64,000 nucleotides of DNA, from assembly GCA_047967505.1 (NCBI GenBank), contig CM106541.1. One strand, given 5' to 3'. Shown here piece after piece: positions 46,084-59,676 of this stretch. The translations under genes and the position numbers were made by a program. The notes under the pieces are model-generated. The model saw only the letters and a list, made by a program, of their open reading frames with translations, had not been told where the DNA came from and ran no database searches. How positions within the stretch are numbered: the first letter of the stretch is position 1; every line of letters starts with the position of its first letter. Source of the DNA: Dipteris shenzhenensis (lineage: Eukaryota > Polypodiophyta > Polypodiopsida > Gleicheniales).

Positions 46084-46728
46084 ACGGTTCAATCTCATCC
46101 TCAATGAGATCAACCCTTGCCAAACTATCTACTTCAAAATCCAAACAAGTGTTTAGATCTACAAATACATTCAACCCACTACTACTTGTGCTACTCATGT
46201 GCTCATCAAAATCAGCGTCACCAATGGTAGGCTCCGTCCTCATGGGTAATGGCCTTAATATCTGTATCTCCTATCTCATGATCATCCTCCTCTCTCGTAT
46301 CATGGTCATCATCACGTCCATGGCCATGATCATCCTCCATACGCTCCATATTAGTAAATGTACTATACATCACTTTGGAACGTGGCATAATAGGTATGAC
46401 ATGCCACCATCTATTATTATCCACCATTGGTTGATAGACAACCTAATTCAAACACAAATACAATCATGTTATTTTTCTTGCATCAAATATTTAAAAGCGA
46501 GTATTTTTATATGTGTGCACAGTACCTGTTCACATTCTTGCAGTAGTACTAGTGTGTCCCTCCTACTTTGCCAAAACTTTGTGGAGTCAATAGTTACAAA
46601 GCCACTTGCATGGCATTTGATTGTTGCATTAGGGCCTCTTTCCACCATGTCCTTAAACCACTTTACATCCAAAACATACACAAAGAAGCATCGAAAGTCA
46701 AGCTTAATAATATCTTGGATTATGCCAC
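46084..46728 (-). pseudogene. H2 tnp2 gene, C-terminal part (DUF4216 and acidic tail)
   Basis: On the minus strand CGIIQDIIKLDFRCFFVYVL, DVKWFKDMVERGPNA and RRDTLVLLQECEQV (46,727-46,525) form the DUF4216 region. After an intron, WWHVIPIMPRSKVMY and an Asp/His/Glu-rich tail follow; a frameshift near 46,235 leads to VFVDLNTCLDFEVDSL and a stop near 46,083. The upstream part of the gene is on the other strand because of the inversion. Confidence 0.85.
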
Positions 46729-48936
46729 AGGAAGGACTTAGGAGCTTGAGACTTGGATTGGGTATGGACGGTGTGAACCCATTTGGTCTCAAAAGCACCT
46801 CTTACAGTGTATGGCCAGTGATATTGGTGAATTATAATCTTCCACCCTCTATGGCTATTAAGAAAGGACATGTTATGCTGTCCCTTCTAATTCCAGGGAA
46901 ATATAAAGTCAAAAATTTGGAGCCTTTGATTGATGAGCTAGAGATACTTTGGAGAGGTATCGAGGTGCATAATGTGAGCAGGCCTCCCTCGTCATGAGAC
47001 TTCAACTACAAAGCAGTCTTGATGTGGACGATGCATGACTTCCCAGGCTATGGAGAGTGTTCAGGTAAGCATTGCACTTCTAATTATGAATAGGCAAAGG
47101 ATGTGGCACCCTAAACCCACCTTCAACTCTTAATTGCATCTATTGTTCAAGTCTCACTACATTGGGTTACCATGCATGTCCTGTTTGTGGTCCTTCGCTA
47201 GTTGCCTCACGGGCAGACGCATTGAATAAGGTCATCTATGAGAATCACCATCGATTTCTCCCAACTGATCATCCTAGATATGTTGCCCCTTGGAATGAAG
47301 TCCTCCCACAATCACTCACTGCGGGAGATTGGATGAGAATTTGGGACGGTTCCATGACGACTCCACCACTTGGCATGAGCCGGTAAGGGTTTATAGCTAT
47401 TGTGTGCTATATTGGCTAGAAATAAAGATTGCTCACTAACACCAACTTTTGTTTAGACACTCCATCTTTTATCATTTACCATATTGGTCCCACCTCAAGA
47501 TCAATCACCTGCTTGATCCCATGCATATATTCAAGAATGTGGCATCTACCATTTGGGAGCATTTGAATGGGACACGAGATTTCGTAGGCATAAGGGAGGA
47601 TCTACGTACCACAGGGAAGATGCGTGAAGCTTGGCCACAAGAGAGACCAAATGGGCGTGTTTTTTTACCTCGTGCACCGTGGAAGTTATCAAAGCTAGAG
47701 ATGGCGGTAGTGAAGCGCACTATTACTACAATTCGTACTCCCACTGGATGCATGAGGTGTTTGAAGGGAGCCTTTACAAAGAGCAAGAAAAGAGGTGTAG
47801 AGCAATTATATGGCTTGAAATCTCATGATTGGCACAAGATGCTCCAAGTAAGTATTTTATGTGCATAATATCTTTTTCCTTTCAAATTTGTGAGTGAATA
47901 ATTATAAGCAACTAATCAACCACCTCCTTGTGGGTTCAGTTCATACTACCAACTAGCATTTCACGTAGTGCATCGAAGGACGTGAAAGATTTTTTACAAG
48001 ATGGGCAAGCTTATGAGGTACTTTACAGATACAAAATATGATGCGTATCAATGCTCCATGCAAGTTTGAATGCATATTGCTAATATGTTGTACTTCTTCA
48101 TTTCTAGGTATGTGAGCTCAAAGGAAATAGATCCCACCACGCTTGAGAATGCTCGAGTTATGTCAGTGGAGGTGGTTTGTTTAGTGGAGGAGACATCTCC
48201 ACGTTCTATTCTCACAAGCCAACTACATCTTATAGTGCATTTGGTGGATGAGATTGCTATATGCCGTACTATACATGCACAATGGTTATTCTTCCTCGAG
48301 CGCTTCATGAAAACCTTGAAGGGCTTCGTGAGACAAAATGCAAGACCTGAAGGTAGCATGGCCAAGGGTTGGTTGGTACAAGAGTCACTTGTATATATTT
48401 CTGAGTTTCTTGTTGATGTGGATAGCTCTCTCCCACAATTCTGGAGAGATGATGAAGACCTAAGGATGACCGCTATTGTGCCTCAAGGGAAAGGATGCAA
48501 CAAAGTAATAGACACGGAGTTGCTTAATAATATCGACCTCTATTGCGTGCTTAATAGTGATGTGATGAAAAGATGGGTGACAAGATACGAGGATGCAAAG
48601 GCAAGAAGACCAGAAGAAAGGGCCCTCTTTCGTACACACCACGGATCTCGTGTGCCATACCCTCAGCATCTAAGAGCACTTCCAAAGGATATTCATGTGG
48701 ATTGGCTACTGGATGAAATGGAGAAAGCAGAGAAAGATGAGGGGATGCATATCACAATGGAAGAATGAGTGTATGCTAGGGGATGCATGAGCAAGTTCGG
48801 TATATAGAATGTTATGCATAAGTTAGGAGCTTTCAATAATTTAGATTGCTTATTTAATTAATTTTTTCTTGGTGTAGTGCACTATGTTCAATGCTATATG
48901 GTGTGAGGGCAAGCATTTTCGAACACAAGGGATTGA
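46729..48936 (+). pseudogene. H2 tnp2 gene, inverted central part (tnp2 core and DUF4218)
   Basis: This segment is in reverse orientation relative to the rest of its gene. It encodes LRLGLGMDGVNPFGLK, VNYNLPPSMAIKKGHVML, TMHDFPGYGECS, GYHACPVCGPS (47,162), FYHLPYWSHLKINHLLDPMH (~47,465), GLKSHDWHKMLQ (47,815), the DUF4218 region FLERFMKTLKGFVRQNARPE (~48,290), and finally FNAIWCEGKHFRTQGID, which normally leads into DUF4216. Exons 47,162-47,386, ~47,459-47,850 and ~48,108-48,768 are open over long stretches. The junctions are at about 46,728/46,729 and 48,936/48,937. Confidence 0.88.
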
Positions 48937-49968
48937 TGAAGCTTGGCCATGTGTCTTCAATATGCTTCCATGCGCAGGAGAGTCTGCGGGAGTTCTCCAC
49001 TTGCCATCGGTTGATCGATGGGAGGAATGCCATGACATGAGCTCTGCAATGGATTTGTACTTGAACATATGTTGGATGCAAGGGATTATGGGAAAATGTC
49101 ACAGAACCTTACGAGGCACGTCCAAAGTTTTGAGATCTGCTCTATATCTTGCCTCTCCACAAGTAGGGCACTCTCTTGCATCCTTATGTAGTCCACAAAA
49201 CAAAACGCAATCGTTGACACATGCATGGATGCGCTTGTAATCTAATCCTCCAAGAGAGGTCACATGTTGCCTTGCCATGTCTCTTGAGGTCGGTAATTTA
49301 TTCTCCCTTGGAAGCATTTTACACAATAGCCTGCACATAAAGACCATAAATGAGGAAAAGCATTCGAGTAATTGACCCACTAGCATAATTCACCATGTTT
49401 GCAAAATAGACTTTAAAGCAATGTGCACCGCTCAAACAGTGGAGTGGATGCTACGGTAAAAAGATCATCCTGCTCCATGCGATCATCCCTCCCTTCGGAC
49501 TGATGGACATATAAATCTCGCACCATATCATCAAACACCTCCTCCTCCACCGCTTCATGAGGTAATGGTGGAGGGCTACTATCACCATCACTCCATGCAT
49601 CCGTAACGGTCCCTCCTGAAGATCCCACCTCATATCGCCAATGCTTCGCCTCCTCACGACGAGCATAGGGTAACATATGCGGGTGTGGCACTGCATCCTG
49701 TATCAAATTAAAACGGGATCATAACTCAAACATATGAACACCCATAGGTATCTCAATCAACCTTAACTCTTTAACACTTACCATGTTTACGGTCGCATCC
49801 CATTCTCCATACTTTGAGATGTGATTGAGTGTAATCTTGCATGCATGATACATGTTTCCTCGACATCGATCACACATACATTTGATTTTTTTGCTCCAAC
49901 CACATTTCGTGATGGTGGATACGGAGGGATTCATCCTCACTGGAGCTACTTGTTGAAGATGAAGACAT
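48937..49968 (-). pseudogene. H2 tnp2 gene, N-terminal part
   Basis: The start is at 49,968, encoding Ser-rich sequence then SEDESLRIHHH. It follows the H1 order: MCDRCRGNMYHA, PHPHMLPYARREEAKHWRY, CKMLPRENKLPTSRDMARQ, HACVNDCVLFCG and ECPTCGEARYRADLK. A TGA at 49,099 replaces an Arg codon that is CGA in H1. About 95 bases present in H1 (33,772-33,866) are missing near 49,418. A shift near 48,975 breaks the DSPAWKHIE reading. The segment 49,010-49,050 is the empty site that proves the E1 insertion point in H1. Confidence 0.87.
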
Positions 49969-50029
49969 CCTACAAACAAACAACCCAAAAAATTTTGCTT
50001 TTCTTCAAATATTTCATTTTAAAACTCTG

Positions 50030-50170
50030 TGGCACGTCTAAAGGCACTTCTAAAACCGCGTCTGTCTGTTCTGTGGTGCACATCTAAAACCGCGTCTACT
50101 CTATGTATTTAGATGCGCAATTACACGTGCCTATATTCGTGGTTCTAGACGTGACTATAGATGCATTTTT
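50030..50170. promoter_or_regulatory. H2 internal motif cluster upstream of tnp2
   Basis: Words GCACGTCTAAAGGC, CTAAAACCGCGTCTG, TTTAGATGCGCAATTACACG and GTGACTATAGATGC correspond to the H1 cluster at 34,455-34,625. The element breaks off just beyond. Confidence 0.72.
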
Positions 50171-50482
50171 CAAGTCTGACAACCAGGACCCGGATATCCA
50201 TCTAGTACCGCCACAACAGCAGACCGAACTCCCCCAATGGTGCTTGGGAGGATTCAAGACAAAGAAGATGAAGAAGAGCCTACAGAACCACAACGGCAAC
50301 GGCCATTCCCAAAGTGGGTAAAGCAGCTTTTGGACGGCAGAGAACCTCCAGCCATTGAGGAGGAACCATCCGAACATCGCTGGTCCAAGAGATTAGAGGA
50401 GCAAAGAAGGGCACAGGAACACTTGGTCAACCATGCGTTGATGACAAAGGTGATCCATGCTGAAGAACCCAAGTGTCTTGAA
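50171..50482 (+). mobile_element. Probable copia pol fragment (linker before reverse transcriptase)
   Basis: One frame encodes RIQDKEDEEEPTEPQRQRP, EHRWSKRLEEQRRAQEHL and MTKVIHAEEPKCLE. This resembles the charged linker between integrase and reverse transcriptase of copia polyproteins, which often ends with Glu-Pro and a Glu-Ala-Leu block. The fragment ends where satellite sequence begins. No other copia domain is present. Assignment is tentative. Confidence 0.5.
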
Positions 50483-50975
50483 TATTATGGTGGTGCATAA
50501 CACTAGGGGGAAAACGGTGTATAATGCATGATCGACCATGAAAATCATATCCGATGGACAAAATACTTTTCATGTGTCTCAACCTAGGTGTACTTGTTGG
50601 AATAATGCACCTAGGACCATGTTTTTATATGGTTGTACATGACACTAAGGCAAAAATGATGTTTATATCTTGATCGACCATACAAAGCATATCCGATGGA
50701 CACACTATTTTGCACACACCTCAACCTAAGTCGTATTGAGTTGCATGCAATGTGGCCCACCCATCCGATAAGTACTTGTTTGGATGACACACTTAGGAGC
50801 GTGTTTTTTTGGGAATGTGCATCACACTAAGGAAAAAATTGTGTTTAATGCTTGATCAACAATGCAAAGCTTATCCGATGGACACAATACTTTGCATGCA
50901 CCTCAACCTAGGTAGTATTGACTTAGGTGCAAAGTGGAGCCCCCATATGATAAGTACTTGCTTAGATAAAACACC
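50483..50975 (+). repeat. Satellite array continued, about 2.7 monomers
   Basis: Monomers match 37,834-39,033: CGACCATGAAAATCATATCC, CCTAGGACCATGTTTTTATA at ~50,610 and CCCATCCGATAAGTACTTGT at ~50,760. The first unit is shortened. This is the other side of the array interrupted by the gypsy element, H2 and the copia fragment. Confidence 0.9.
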
Positions 50976-50979
50976 TAAG

Positions 50980-51270
50980 AGTTCGTAAAGTTAGTAGTTT
51001 TAAAAAAGGCGTGATTCAATGGATAGCCGATTTTGAGTAACAATTGACATGAAAAGTATTTGTGAGGTTAGTAGTTTTAAAAGACTCGTATTTATTATGA
51101 AAATAATTGAGTCTAATTATTATGAGATCATTTATGCTTAGTAGGATATTTATTAATCAAGAGAAGGATGACTATAGAAAACTATTTGTAAGGTTAGTAG
51201 TTTCAAAAAAGGCGTGTTTATTATGAAAATAATTGAGTATAATAAATCAAGAACAATTGTGCTTAGTATG
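50980..51270 (+). repeat. ~130-bp tandem repeat, about 2.3 copies
   Basis: GTTAGTAGTTTTAAAA and TTTATTATGAAAATAATTGAG recur at about 50,985, 51,065 and 51,195, with the last two units best matched. Downstream AGTATAAAAAGGTCTTC near 51,370 looks like a TATA box, which may mark an old LTR, but no pair was found. Confidence 0.65.
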
Positions 51271-53640
51271 TAAGAAAGAGAAGGGTGAAAGGAAAGGAAA
51301 AGGAAAAAGGCTAGTGAAAAGAAAGAAAAGGAAAAACAAAAGAGGGTAGAAAAGAAAATTCTTAATTTGCCCTAAAGAAGTATAAAAAGGTCTTCTTCTC
51401 TTCATTCATTCTTATCTCAATGAATTGGAGCAAGAAGGAGCAAGAGGAAGAATTAAGGAGCCTATCTACAAAACCGAGTCTACATCCTATTTACAAAACC
51501 TTCAGCCAGCTAGCCAGGTATGAAGAATTTATATTCATGTTTCCTTTTCTTAAATATTTAAGAAACTGAAATTGAGAGAGAAGGGAGAGAGAAACGAATC
51601 TTTTGACCGACGAAAGAAGTAAGAGAAGAGAGAGAAAGGAAAGAGATGGGAAGGATGAGAGAGGCAACGATGAAGGGAGGGAGCGCAACGGAAGGGAGGG
51701 AATGGGGCTGAAGGAGAGGGATGGATGAGGGAGGGAACGTAAACAGAAGTCGCAATGGAAGGAGGGGATGAGGAAAGAGCCACAAGAAAGAGCCGCAATG
51801 GAAGGAGGTGTGAGGAAAGGGCTGCAATGGAAGGAGGGGATGAGGGATCCCCTTCCCTTATTCTCTAGCGACCGCAACTGCCAAGGAATAAGGGAAAGAG
51901 ATAACCCCTCCCCTTATTCCTAGTAGGAAAAGGGGGAGGGGATAACCTCCCCTTTACCAAAAGGCATCGGTGGGCGATGGTGGCAATGGTGGGCAGGCGA
52001 TGGTGGCGATTGCAATGGCGGGCGGGCGAGGGCGATGGGATGATGGTGGATAATGGGCAGCGATGGCAGGGGCAATGGCAAGGGCGAGGGCGATGGGCAG
52101 CACATGTGAGGGTGAGGTCGATGGGCAGCATGGGTAGGGGCGATGGCAAATAATGGGCAGCGACGGTGACGGCGGGTAGTGTGGTGAGGGCGATGGCAAT
52201 GGCATTGGTCTGATGGTTGGCGATGTGGCGAACGACAAAAATTTTTAATGTATAATTTTTTAACATAAAGTTTTGAACGATGCGAGTGATGTGGCGAGTG
52301 ACGATGGAAAATCGATGCTGTGGTAGGGGACGATGAGAAATCAATGTTGTGGTGAGCGACGGACATTTGAACATCGATGAAAATTTTAATTGACGGGCAT
52401 TTGGGAGCGGGATGGAGGGAGAGAAAGAGGTTGGAAGAAATTGCGATGGAAAACCAAGTAGAAGTACGAGAGAAGGGAGTGAGAAGAAATTGGGAGGGGA
52501 GCCAAGTAGAAGGGTCATACTCCTAAAAAATACAATAGAGAAAAAGTGTCAGAAAGATCTCTTACTAGTGTACTATCATCGATAAAAGATCTTGGGAAAG
52601 AGAATGTCGTGCATGTTCAGTGAGGAAAGGATGAAAGAATGTTTAGGAGAATGTCGGGTTTTTGGTTTAGGAGAATGTCAGCTCTTTTGTTTGTAGTTTA
52701 AATTCAAATCCTCCCACACTTTTAGTTTATATTTCAAATTTAAATATCTCGAGCAAATTTTCTCCTAAACTCTCTAAAAATTTGAATCCTTCTCATTTCT
52801 ATTCTCACTTTCCTCACCTCTTCTGTTCCTAATCTCCTCCTCCCCTAATTCATCATCGCCGACCCCGACGATCCTAACAGGTAGAGATTTTCCTCTCTCC
52901 TCCCCTTTCTCCCCACCCCTTAATCTCCACCACCACCTTAATCCCCTAATCCCCTTTCTTCCCACCCTTTATTCCCCACCCCTTAATCACCCAATCACCC
53001 CCCGAACTTGCATCGACTCTCCAAAATTCCATCGCTCTGCTCGAATCTTCATTGTACAACGCGACGGAAGAGAGGGGATGGGACAGGAACGAAAGGCGAC
53101 GGAAGGAGGATGACGGAAGAGAGGGGATGGGACATGAACGAAAGGAGGAGATGAGGGAAGGAGGATACCCTCCCCTTATTCGCGCGGCCACCAGGGAATA
53201 AGGGGAAGGGAGTAGTGAAACCCCCTTCCCCGACGACCGCACGGCCACTAAGGAATAAGGGGAAGGGGGTTAAGGGAGGGGGGTTAGTAAATTAAGGGGG
53301 TTATAAGGGAGGGGGGTCAGTTAAGGGGAGGGGTTATAGGGAAGGGGAGTTAGTAAATTAATTAGTTAAGGGGAGGGGTTATAGGGGAAGGGGTAGTGAA
53401 CGGCGGTCGCCAAGGAATAAGGGGAGGGGGTTAGTAAATTAATTAGTTAATTAATAAGGGGGTAAGGGGAGGGGTTATAGGGGAGGGGGGTTAGTAACTT
53501 AATTAGTTAATTAATAAGGGGAGGGGTTATAGGGGAGGGGTTAGTAAATTAATTAATTAATTAATTAGCTAATTATTTAGTTGAATAGTCAGTTAGTTAA
53601 TTAAATATTAGTTAATCCAGAGTAAAGTGGTGAGGGAGGG
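51271..53640. repeat. Purine-rich low-complexity and minisatellite DNA, no gene
   Basis: GA-rich sequence (51,270-51,850) is followed by GGGCGATGGCAATGGC-type repeats (51,960-52,210). A stretch at 52,560-52,960 has no gene. A ~50-bp duplication with ACGGAAGAGAGGGGATGGGA follows near 53,060-53,150. Then come GGGGAGGGGTTATAGGGGAG and GGTTAGTAAATTAATTAG repeats (53,210-53,600). The long minus-strand frames here are Ser/Pro/His-rich artefacts of composition. Confidence 0.7.
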
Positions 53641-53650
53641 TTTAAATTAA

Positions 53651-55510
<1,860 letters not shown>

Positions 55511-56051
55511 GATTAAATATACTTTAATTTTATGTGAAAAGAATCAAAATTTGTTTATAACTCTTGTCTTGCAGCAGAGGTAACCTATTAAATTGAATAT
55601 GAAAAAGAAATTATTTCTTGCATTTTTTTCGATTCGACAGTTGGTATAACTTAGATTAGCATAGATTAGTTTATCCATAGACGAGAGAACTCCAAAACAA
55701 CCAATCAAAGCCATGCTCAAAAATTCCCGACTAGTTCCTAATCGGCATCAGTCCTCCGTCCACATGCGGTTTCACACTCATAACACAACCCTATGAGCAA
55801 AGTTTCAAATCACAGATGACACATCAGAGTCAGAGTTTCAATGGGCAGAGTTTCAGGGACACAATGTAATTGTTAATGATGGATCATAGTTTTATTTATT
55901 CTCATCTCATACTAAAGCCTTATTGGCTATTATTTTTAAATTTATGTATATATATTGAGCCTTGTAAAGCCTTTAAGGCTATTTTTGATCATCCATTCAA
56001 AGATTTTGTTAAATGGAGACACACTTAATTGTATCAGTGGACACATTACAG
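55511..56051. other. No recognisable gene
   Basis: AT-rich with only short frames. There is no repeat beyond low complexity and no domain that I can see. Confidence 0.35.
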
Positions 56052-56186
56052 CTTGGGCACATTACAGTATGATGTGCAAAATGCATTGTCTTTCAACTTG
56101 GGCACATTACAGTATGATGGGCAAAATGCATTGTCTTTTAGCTTGGGCACATTACAGTATGATGGGCAAAATATATTGTCTTTCAG
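56052..56186 (+). repeat. 45-bp tandem repeat, three copies
   Basis: CTTGGGCACATTACAGTATG followed by ATG.GCAAAATGCATTGTC recurs at 56,052, 56,097 and 56,142. As 45 is a multiple of three, the frame stays open (WAHYSMMGKMHCL). No larger gene is evident. Confidence 0.88.
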
Positions 56187-56328
56187 TTTGTACTTTAATG
56201 CCTTATTGGCTATTTTATTGAAGCATTGTATCTAAAGTCTTGTGAATTATTTTACATGTAGGGTTTTCAACTATTATGGAGCACTCTCAAGAGATTAGAG
56301 CTTTTGTCTCTAGCACCACCTTACATGC

Positions 56329-56565
56329 ACATGGGAAGAAAAGTTTGGTTTCTCATTCAAAGAAAAACTGAGCTACATCTGATGATGTCAAGGAAAGATA
56401 TGGAGCAAAATGAGGAAAGAGTATGGGAAAGAGTATGCCCTTGGTAACTTTGAAGGGAAGTGGACTCACATGCACATGGGAAGAAAAGTTTGGTTTCTCA
56501 TTCAAAGAAAAACTGAGCTACATCTGATGATGTCGAGGAAAGATATGGAGCAAAATGAGAAGCCA
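56329..56565 (+). repeat. ~144-bp offset direct duplication
   Basis: CACATGGGAAGAAAAGTTTG through GATATGGAGCAAAATGAG occurs at 56,329 and 56,473 with one difference noted in about 90 bases. The near identity suggests a recent duplication just upstream of the family R gene. Confidence 0.88.
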
Positions 56566-56951
56566 TGGAATGCAAGCTTCTCTAACAAAGATATAACTTC
56601 TAGCATGGTTATGGGAATTACTATGGAAAAGAGCCCATACTTGGATATTTTTGTGAAGTGTTCACAACCTAATGTTGGGGGTTAAATAGGTTTGCAATGC
56701 CACCTCCTCCACCATCAAACTTTACAGAATTACAAACTCCATTACAGGCTCTCATGGATGAATGGAGTACATTTCCGAATGTAGAGGCAAGTCGGTTGCA
56801 TCAAAAGATTATGGTTGAGTACTTTAAGACATCATCAGTCAAGATAGACCATGAATTCACTCAAGAGTAGGGAGCACACAAGCAGGATCAGATGAATGCT
56901 AGTTTGGTTCGGAAATAAAGAGGACACAAGCAGGATGAGAGAGCTCCTAGT

Positions 56952-59632
56952 TTGGCACAGAAGCAGCCTAGACAAGGAGCCCCACATCAAGTGCCTGCAC
57001 GCAAACTCTTTGAGATAGAAGTAGAAGCAGATGTTGCATTCGAAGTGAAAAATGAAGAAGCAACACAACCATTGCAGCCTAAAGAAAAACAAAAGATAGA
57101 GGAAGAGGAAGGATGGAGCCACGGCCACTTTGGTGCAACCTATCAAAGAAAAAGAAAGGCGCAAAATAGAAAATATTAATACTGCAAGGGCCACAGTTCC
57201 AAAGGCTACTTTCACAAAAAGACAACGTTTCTCCATTCAGAAAGTACAAGTAAAAGATAAAGAGGACACAATTCCAAAGGATACTTTGAAAAAAAGGCAA
57301 CCCTCCTCCGCTCAGAAACTTCAGGTACAAGAGACAGAGGAGGACAGAGAAAATATAAAGGAAGAAGCGTCAGATCAAGAGGTTGAGGAAGATCAAGATG
57401 AGCTCATGTCAATAAAGAATCTCAATCTGTGCCTCAATGAGATGATCACAGAAGACGATGTCGGATATATATGGGGACAAAAGCCCTATGCTGTGAATAC
57501 TCGAGATGTGGAGTCAGCAACTATTTTTACCAATAATAGGAATCTTGATATATCTTATGCGATGCAAATGTTCAAGGCTTTGGTGGATGGCAAGAAACCC
57601 GTGGTGTCTAATGTAGTCTTACGTCCAATCATGTTCTATCCAAATATAGGTGGCCATGACAATGGAGTTATGTTTAAAGGACCTATCCATTTTGAGGAGA
57701 CCTTCAGCAAATTCTTCACACAAAGCCTTCGACAAAGAGGCAAATTCTAATAAAATTTTGAAAGAGGCAAAGAGCATTTTATTGCTGCACTGTAAATTTG
57801 AGCCGATTGATGGTCAGCATTATGCATATGCCTGTAATGAACTTGCTAGACAAGTAAGGGACTCTAGAAGACTCACTCCAGAGAAAATGTCAAAGGTTCT
57901 TCCCTTCAATTTTTATATGGCTACAATATGCATTTTTAAGAAAAAAAATATTTGATTGAGTGTGAAAGATTGAATCATTATATTTTTGCAAAACATAAGA
58001 TAGCCTTGACATTGGAAATCCTAATGAAAGCAAGGTGTCTATGGACTACACTTGGTTCTCCACCAACACATTTGAAAAGAACTGCCACAAAAGTGGATGC
58101 AGACACATTAGTCAACTTTTATACATGTTTAAGTGCTGTTGTACTGAGGGGAAGTCAATAATGGGAAGAATCTCTCACAAGCTTCAAGGTAGCAAGAGAT
58201 AGATATGATGATTACACAAGTATAATTTTTCAACTTGATGAGGTGTTTAAGCAAGTTGTGGAAGTTTGCAGTGCATACGAGAAAGTTGAGGTTACTTATG
58301 AAGGTCCTTTGTTACTATCACAAAAGTCAAAGGTTGAGAAAAAAGAGGTGACAGCAAGAACATGGAGGCCCCTAAAGTATTTGCCGGATAGCTATGTAAC
58401 AATGGCAACAGGAAAACTCCTCAAGAAAGAATGGTTTTTGGCAGGAAGGACAAAGATCATTGCATGGAGGAGTGCATCAACATACAAGTGAAACATGATG
58501 CAGTGGATAGTGTGATTAGATATTTGCCCATAGAAAAAGATATCCCTGTTCATCAATGCAATATTGACCCTAATCTTGTGAAGCATATAGCCACTTTATC
58601 CATAGCTAAGGAAAAGGCATGGGCACATAAGTGGATGAAGAATCAAGAAGATGGGGCCAAAGTAGTCACCTCATTCATGAGAGCCCAAATCCCACCACAA
58701 GTGATCGCATATGTTGAGAAGCTTGTGAATGAGCATAAACTGAGAATAACAAGTGCAGTCAACCACGACTTTCAATTCAATGTGAACATCACTTCAGAAT
58801 CTGGAAAGCTTGTAGCATACAGGGGCATTTTAAATGACTTTTTAATTGATGGAAAGCTGGGACAAGCCCCAACAAGTATCCTTTATTGATGAGGTTTCTT
58901 CCAATGATATTCGCCAATTCATCAATAGAATACTATATACCACCATTAGTAGAGATGGAATTTGCAATATTGTTGTCAATAAAGAAAACAAGGAAGATAT
59001 CCATAACACTTTGGAGAAAGTTTATGCCTCTGATTTCAAGATCTACAATGGTGTGTATGCATCCAAGACAAGCAAGAGAGAATGTGGATTAAAGATCCAA
59101 TGCCTCAAATCATTCCTCTTATGCGTGCAGAGTCCATATCCTGACCAGTCTCTACAACATAACATAAGGGGGACTTCCAAGAGTTTGCATCTCATGCTAG
59201 AGGAGAAAGAAATGCACAAGTCCTCTCATCATCAAGTGCACTCCAAAATCTATGAATGTCCTCCAAAAAGTGGAAGTCTTCCGATTACTATGCTGGAATA
59301 CTTGCAACCGCCTAATTGGGAAGTCACCTTGTTACAGATGGGATATCTTTTCGAAGATCTTCTCAAAAAAGGATATTCCACTAATATTATTGAAAGAAAG
59401 GCTTGGATGGCACACTTCCACTTACAATCTGATCTAACTATTGGCTATGAGAAAGAGGTGGAACATAAGAGGATTGGAGATGATGACATGGAAGATCTTG
59501 ATGGCTCCCAGGATAAAGACAAAGGTCATGTAGACGATGACATGGATAATCTTCCTAGCTCACAAGATTATGCAAAGAAATCACGGACACCCTGGTATGA
59601 CCCTTTACTTTTTTTTTACAAGCATTACATTT
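56952..59632 (+). pseudogene. Unidentified repeat-family gene (family R, copy 2)
   Basis: A Lys/Glu-rich N-terminal part (56,952-57,400) leads to LCLNEMITEDDVGYIWGQKP, YAMQMFKALVDGKKP, RPIMFYPNIGGHDNGVMF and FEETFSKFFTQSLRQ (to 57,750). After frameshifts come YACNELARQVRD (57,830), VTARTWRPLKYLPDSYVTMA (~58,360), CNIDPNLVKHIATLS (58,560), NEHKLRI...FQFNVNITSE (~58,730) and LEYLQPPNWEVTLLQMGYLF (~59,300), then Asp-rich repeats. At least four frame changes are needed, so this is a pseudogene. A possible intron runs from ~59,594 to 59,676. Copy 1 lies at 5.7-6.8 kb. No known domain is recognised; the following Ulp1-like domain suggests a transposon-borne gene. Confidence 0.6.
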
Positions 59633-59676
59633 AGCTATAACCTATCAATCTCACAAGCTTTTGTATTTTTTATAGA

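Larger units (their letters stand above)
45581..50170. mobile_element. H2: second CACAA element, with internal inversion and lost right half
   Basis: The left end is CACAACAACACAAAGCAAC. Subterminal motifs run to ~45,880, then an internally rearranged minus-strand tnp2 gene, then an upstream motif cluster at 50,030-50,170. The Transposase_24-type gene and right end are missing; sequence changes to a copia-like fragment near 50,171. Sequence is very close to H1 from 49,990 to 48,937 (H1 34,420-33,383 plus 12,631-12,540). It inserted into the right LTR of the gypsy element. Confidence 0.88.

Noticed and set aside
51490-52518. Minus-strand frames of 128-217 codons
   Set aside because: Composition is Ser/Pro/His/Leu strings from GA-rich and GGGCGATGGC repeats; there are no motifs and several overlapping frames are equally open.
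53210-53600. Interstitial telomere repeats
   Set aside because: GGGGTTATAGGGGAGG and GGTTAGTAAATTAATTAG do not form runs of TTTAGGG or TTAGGG.
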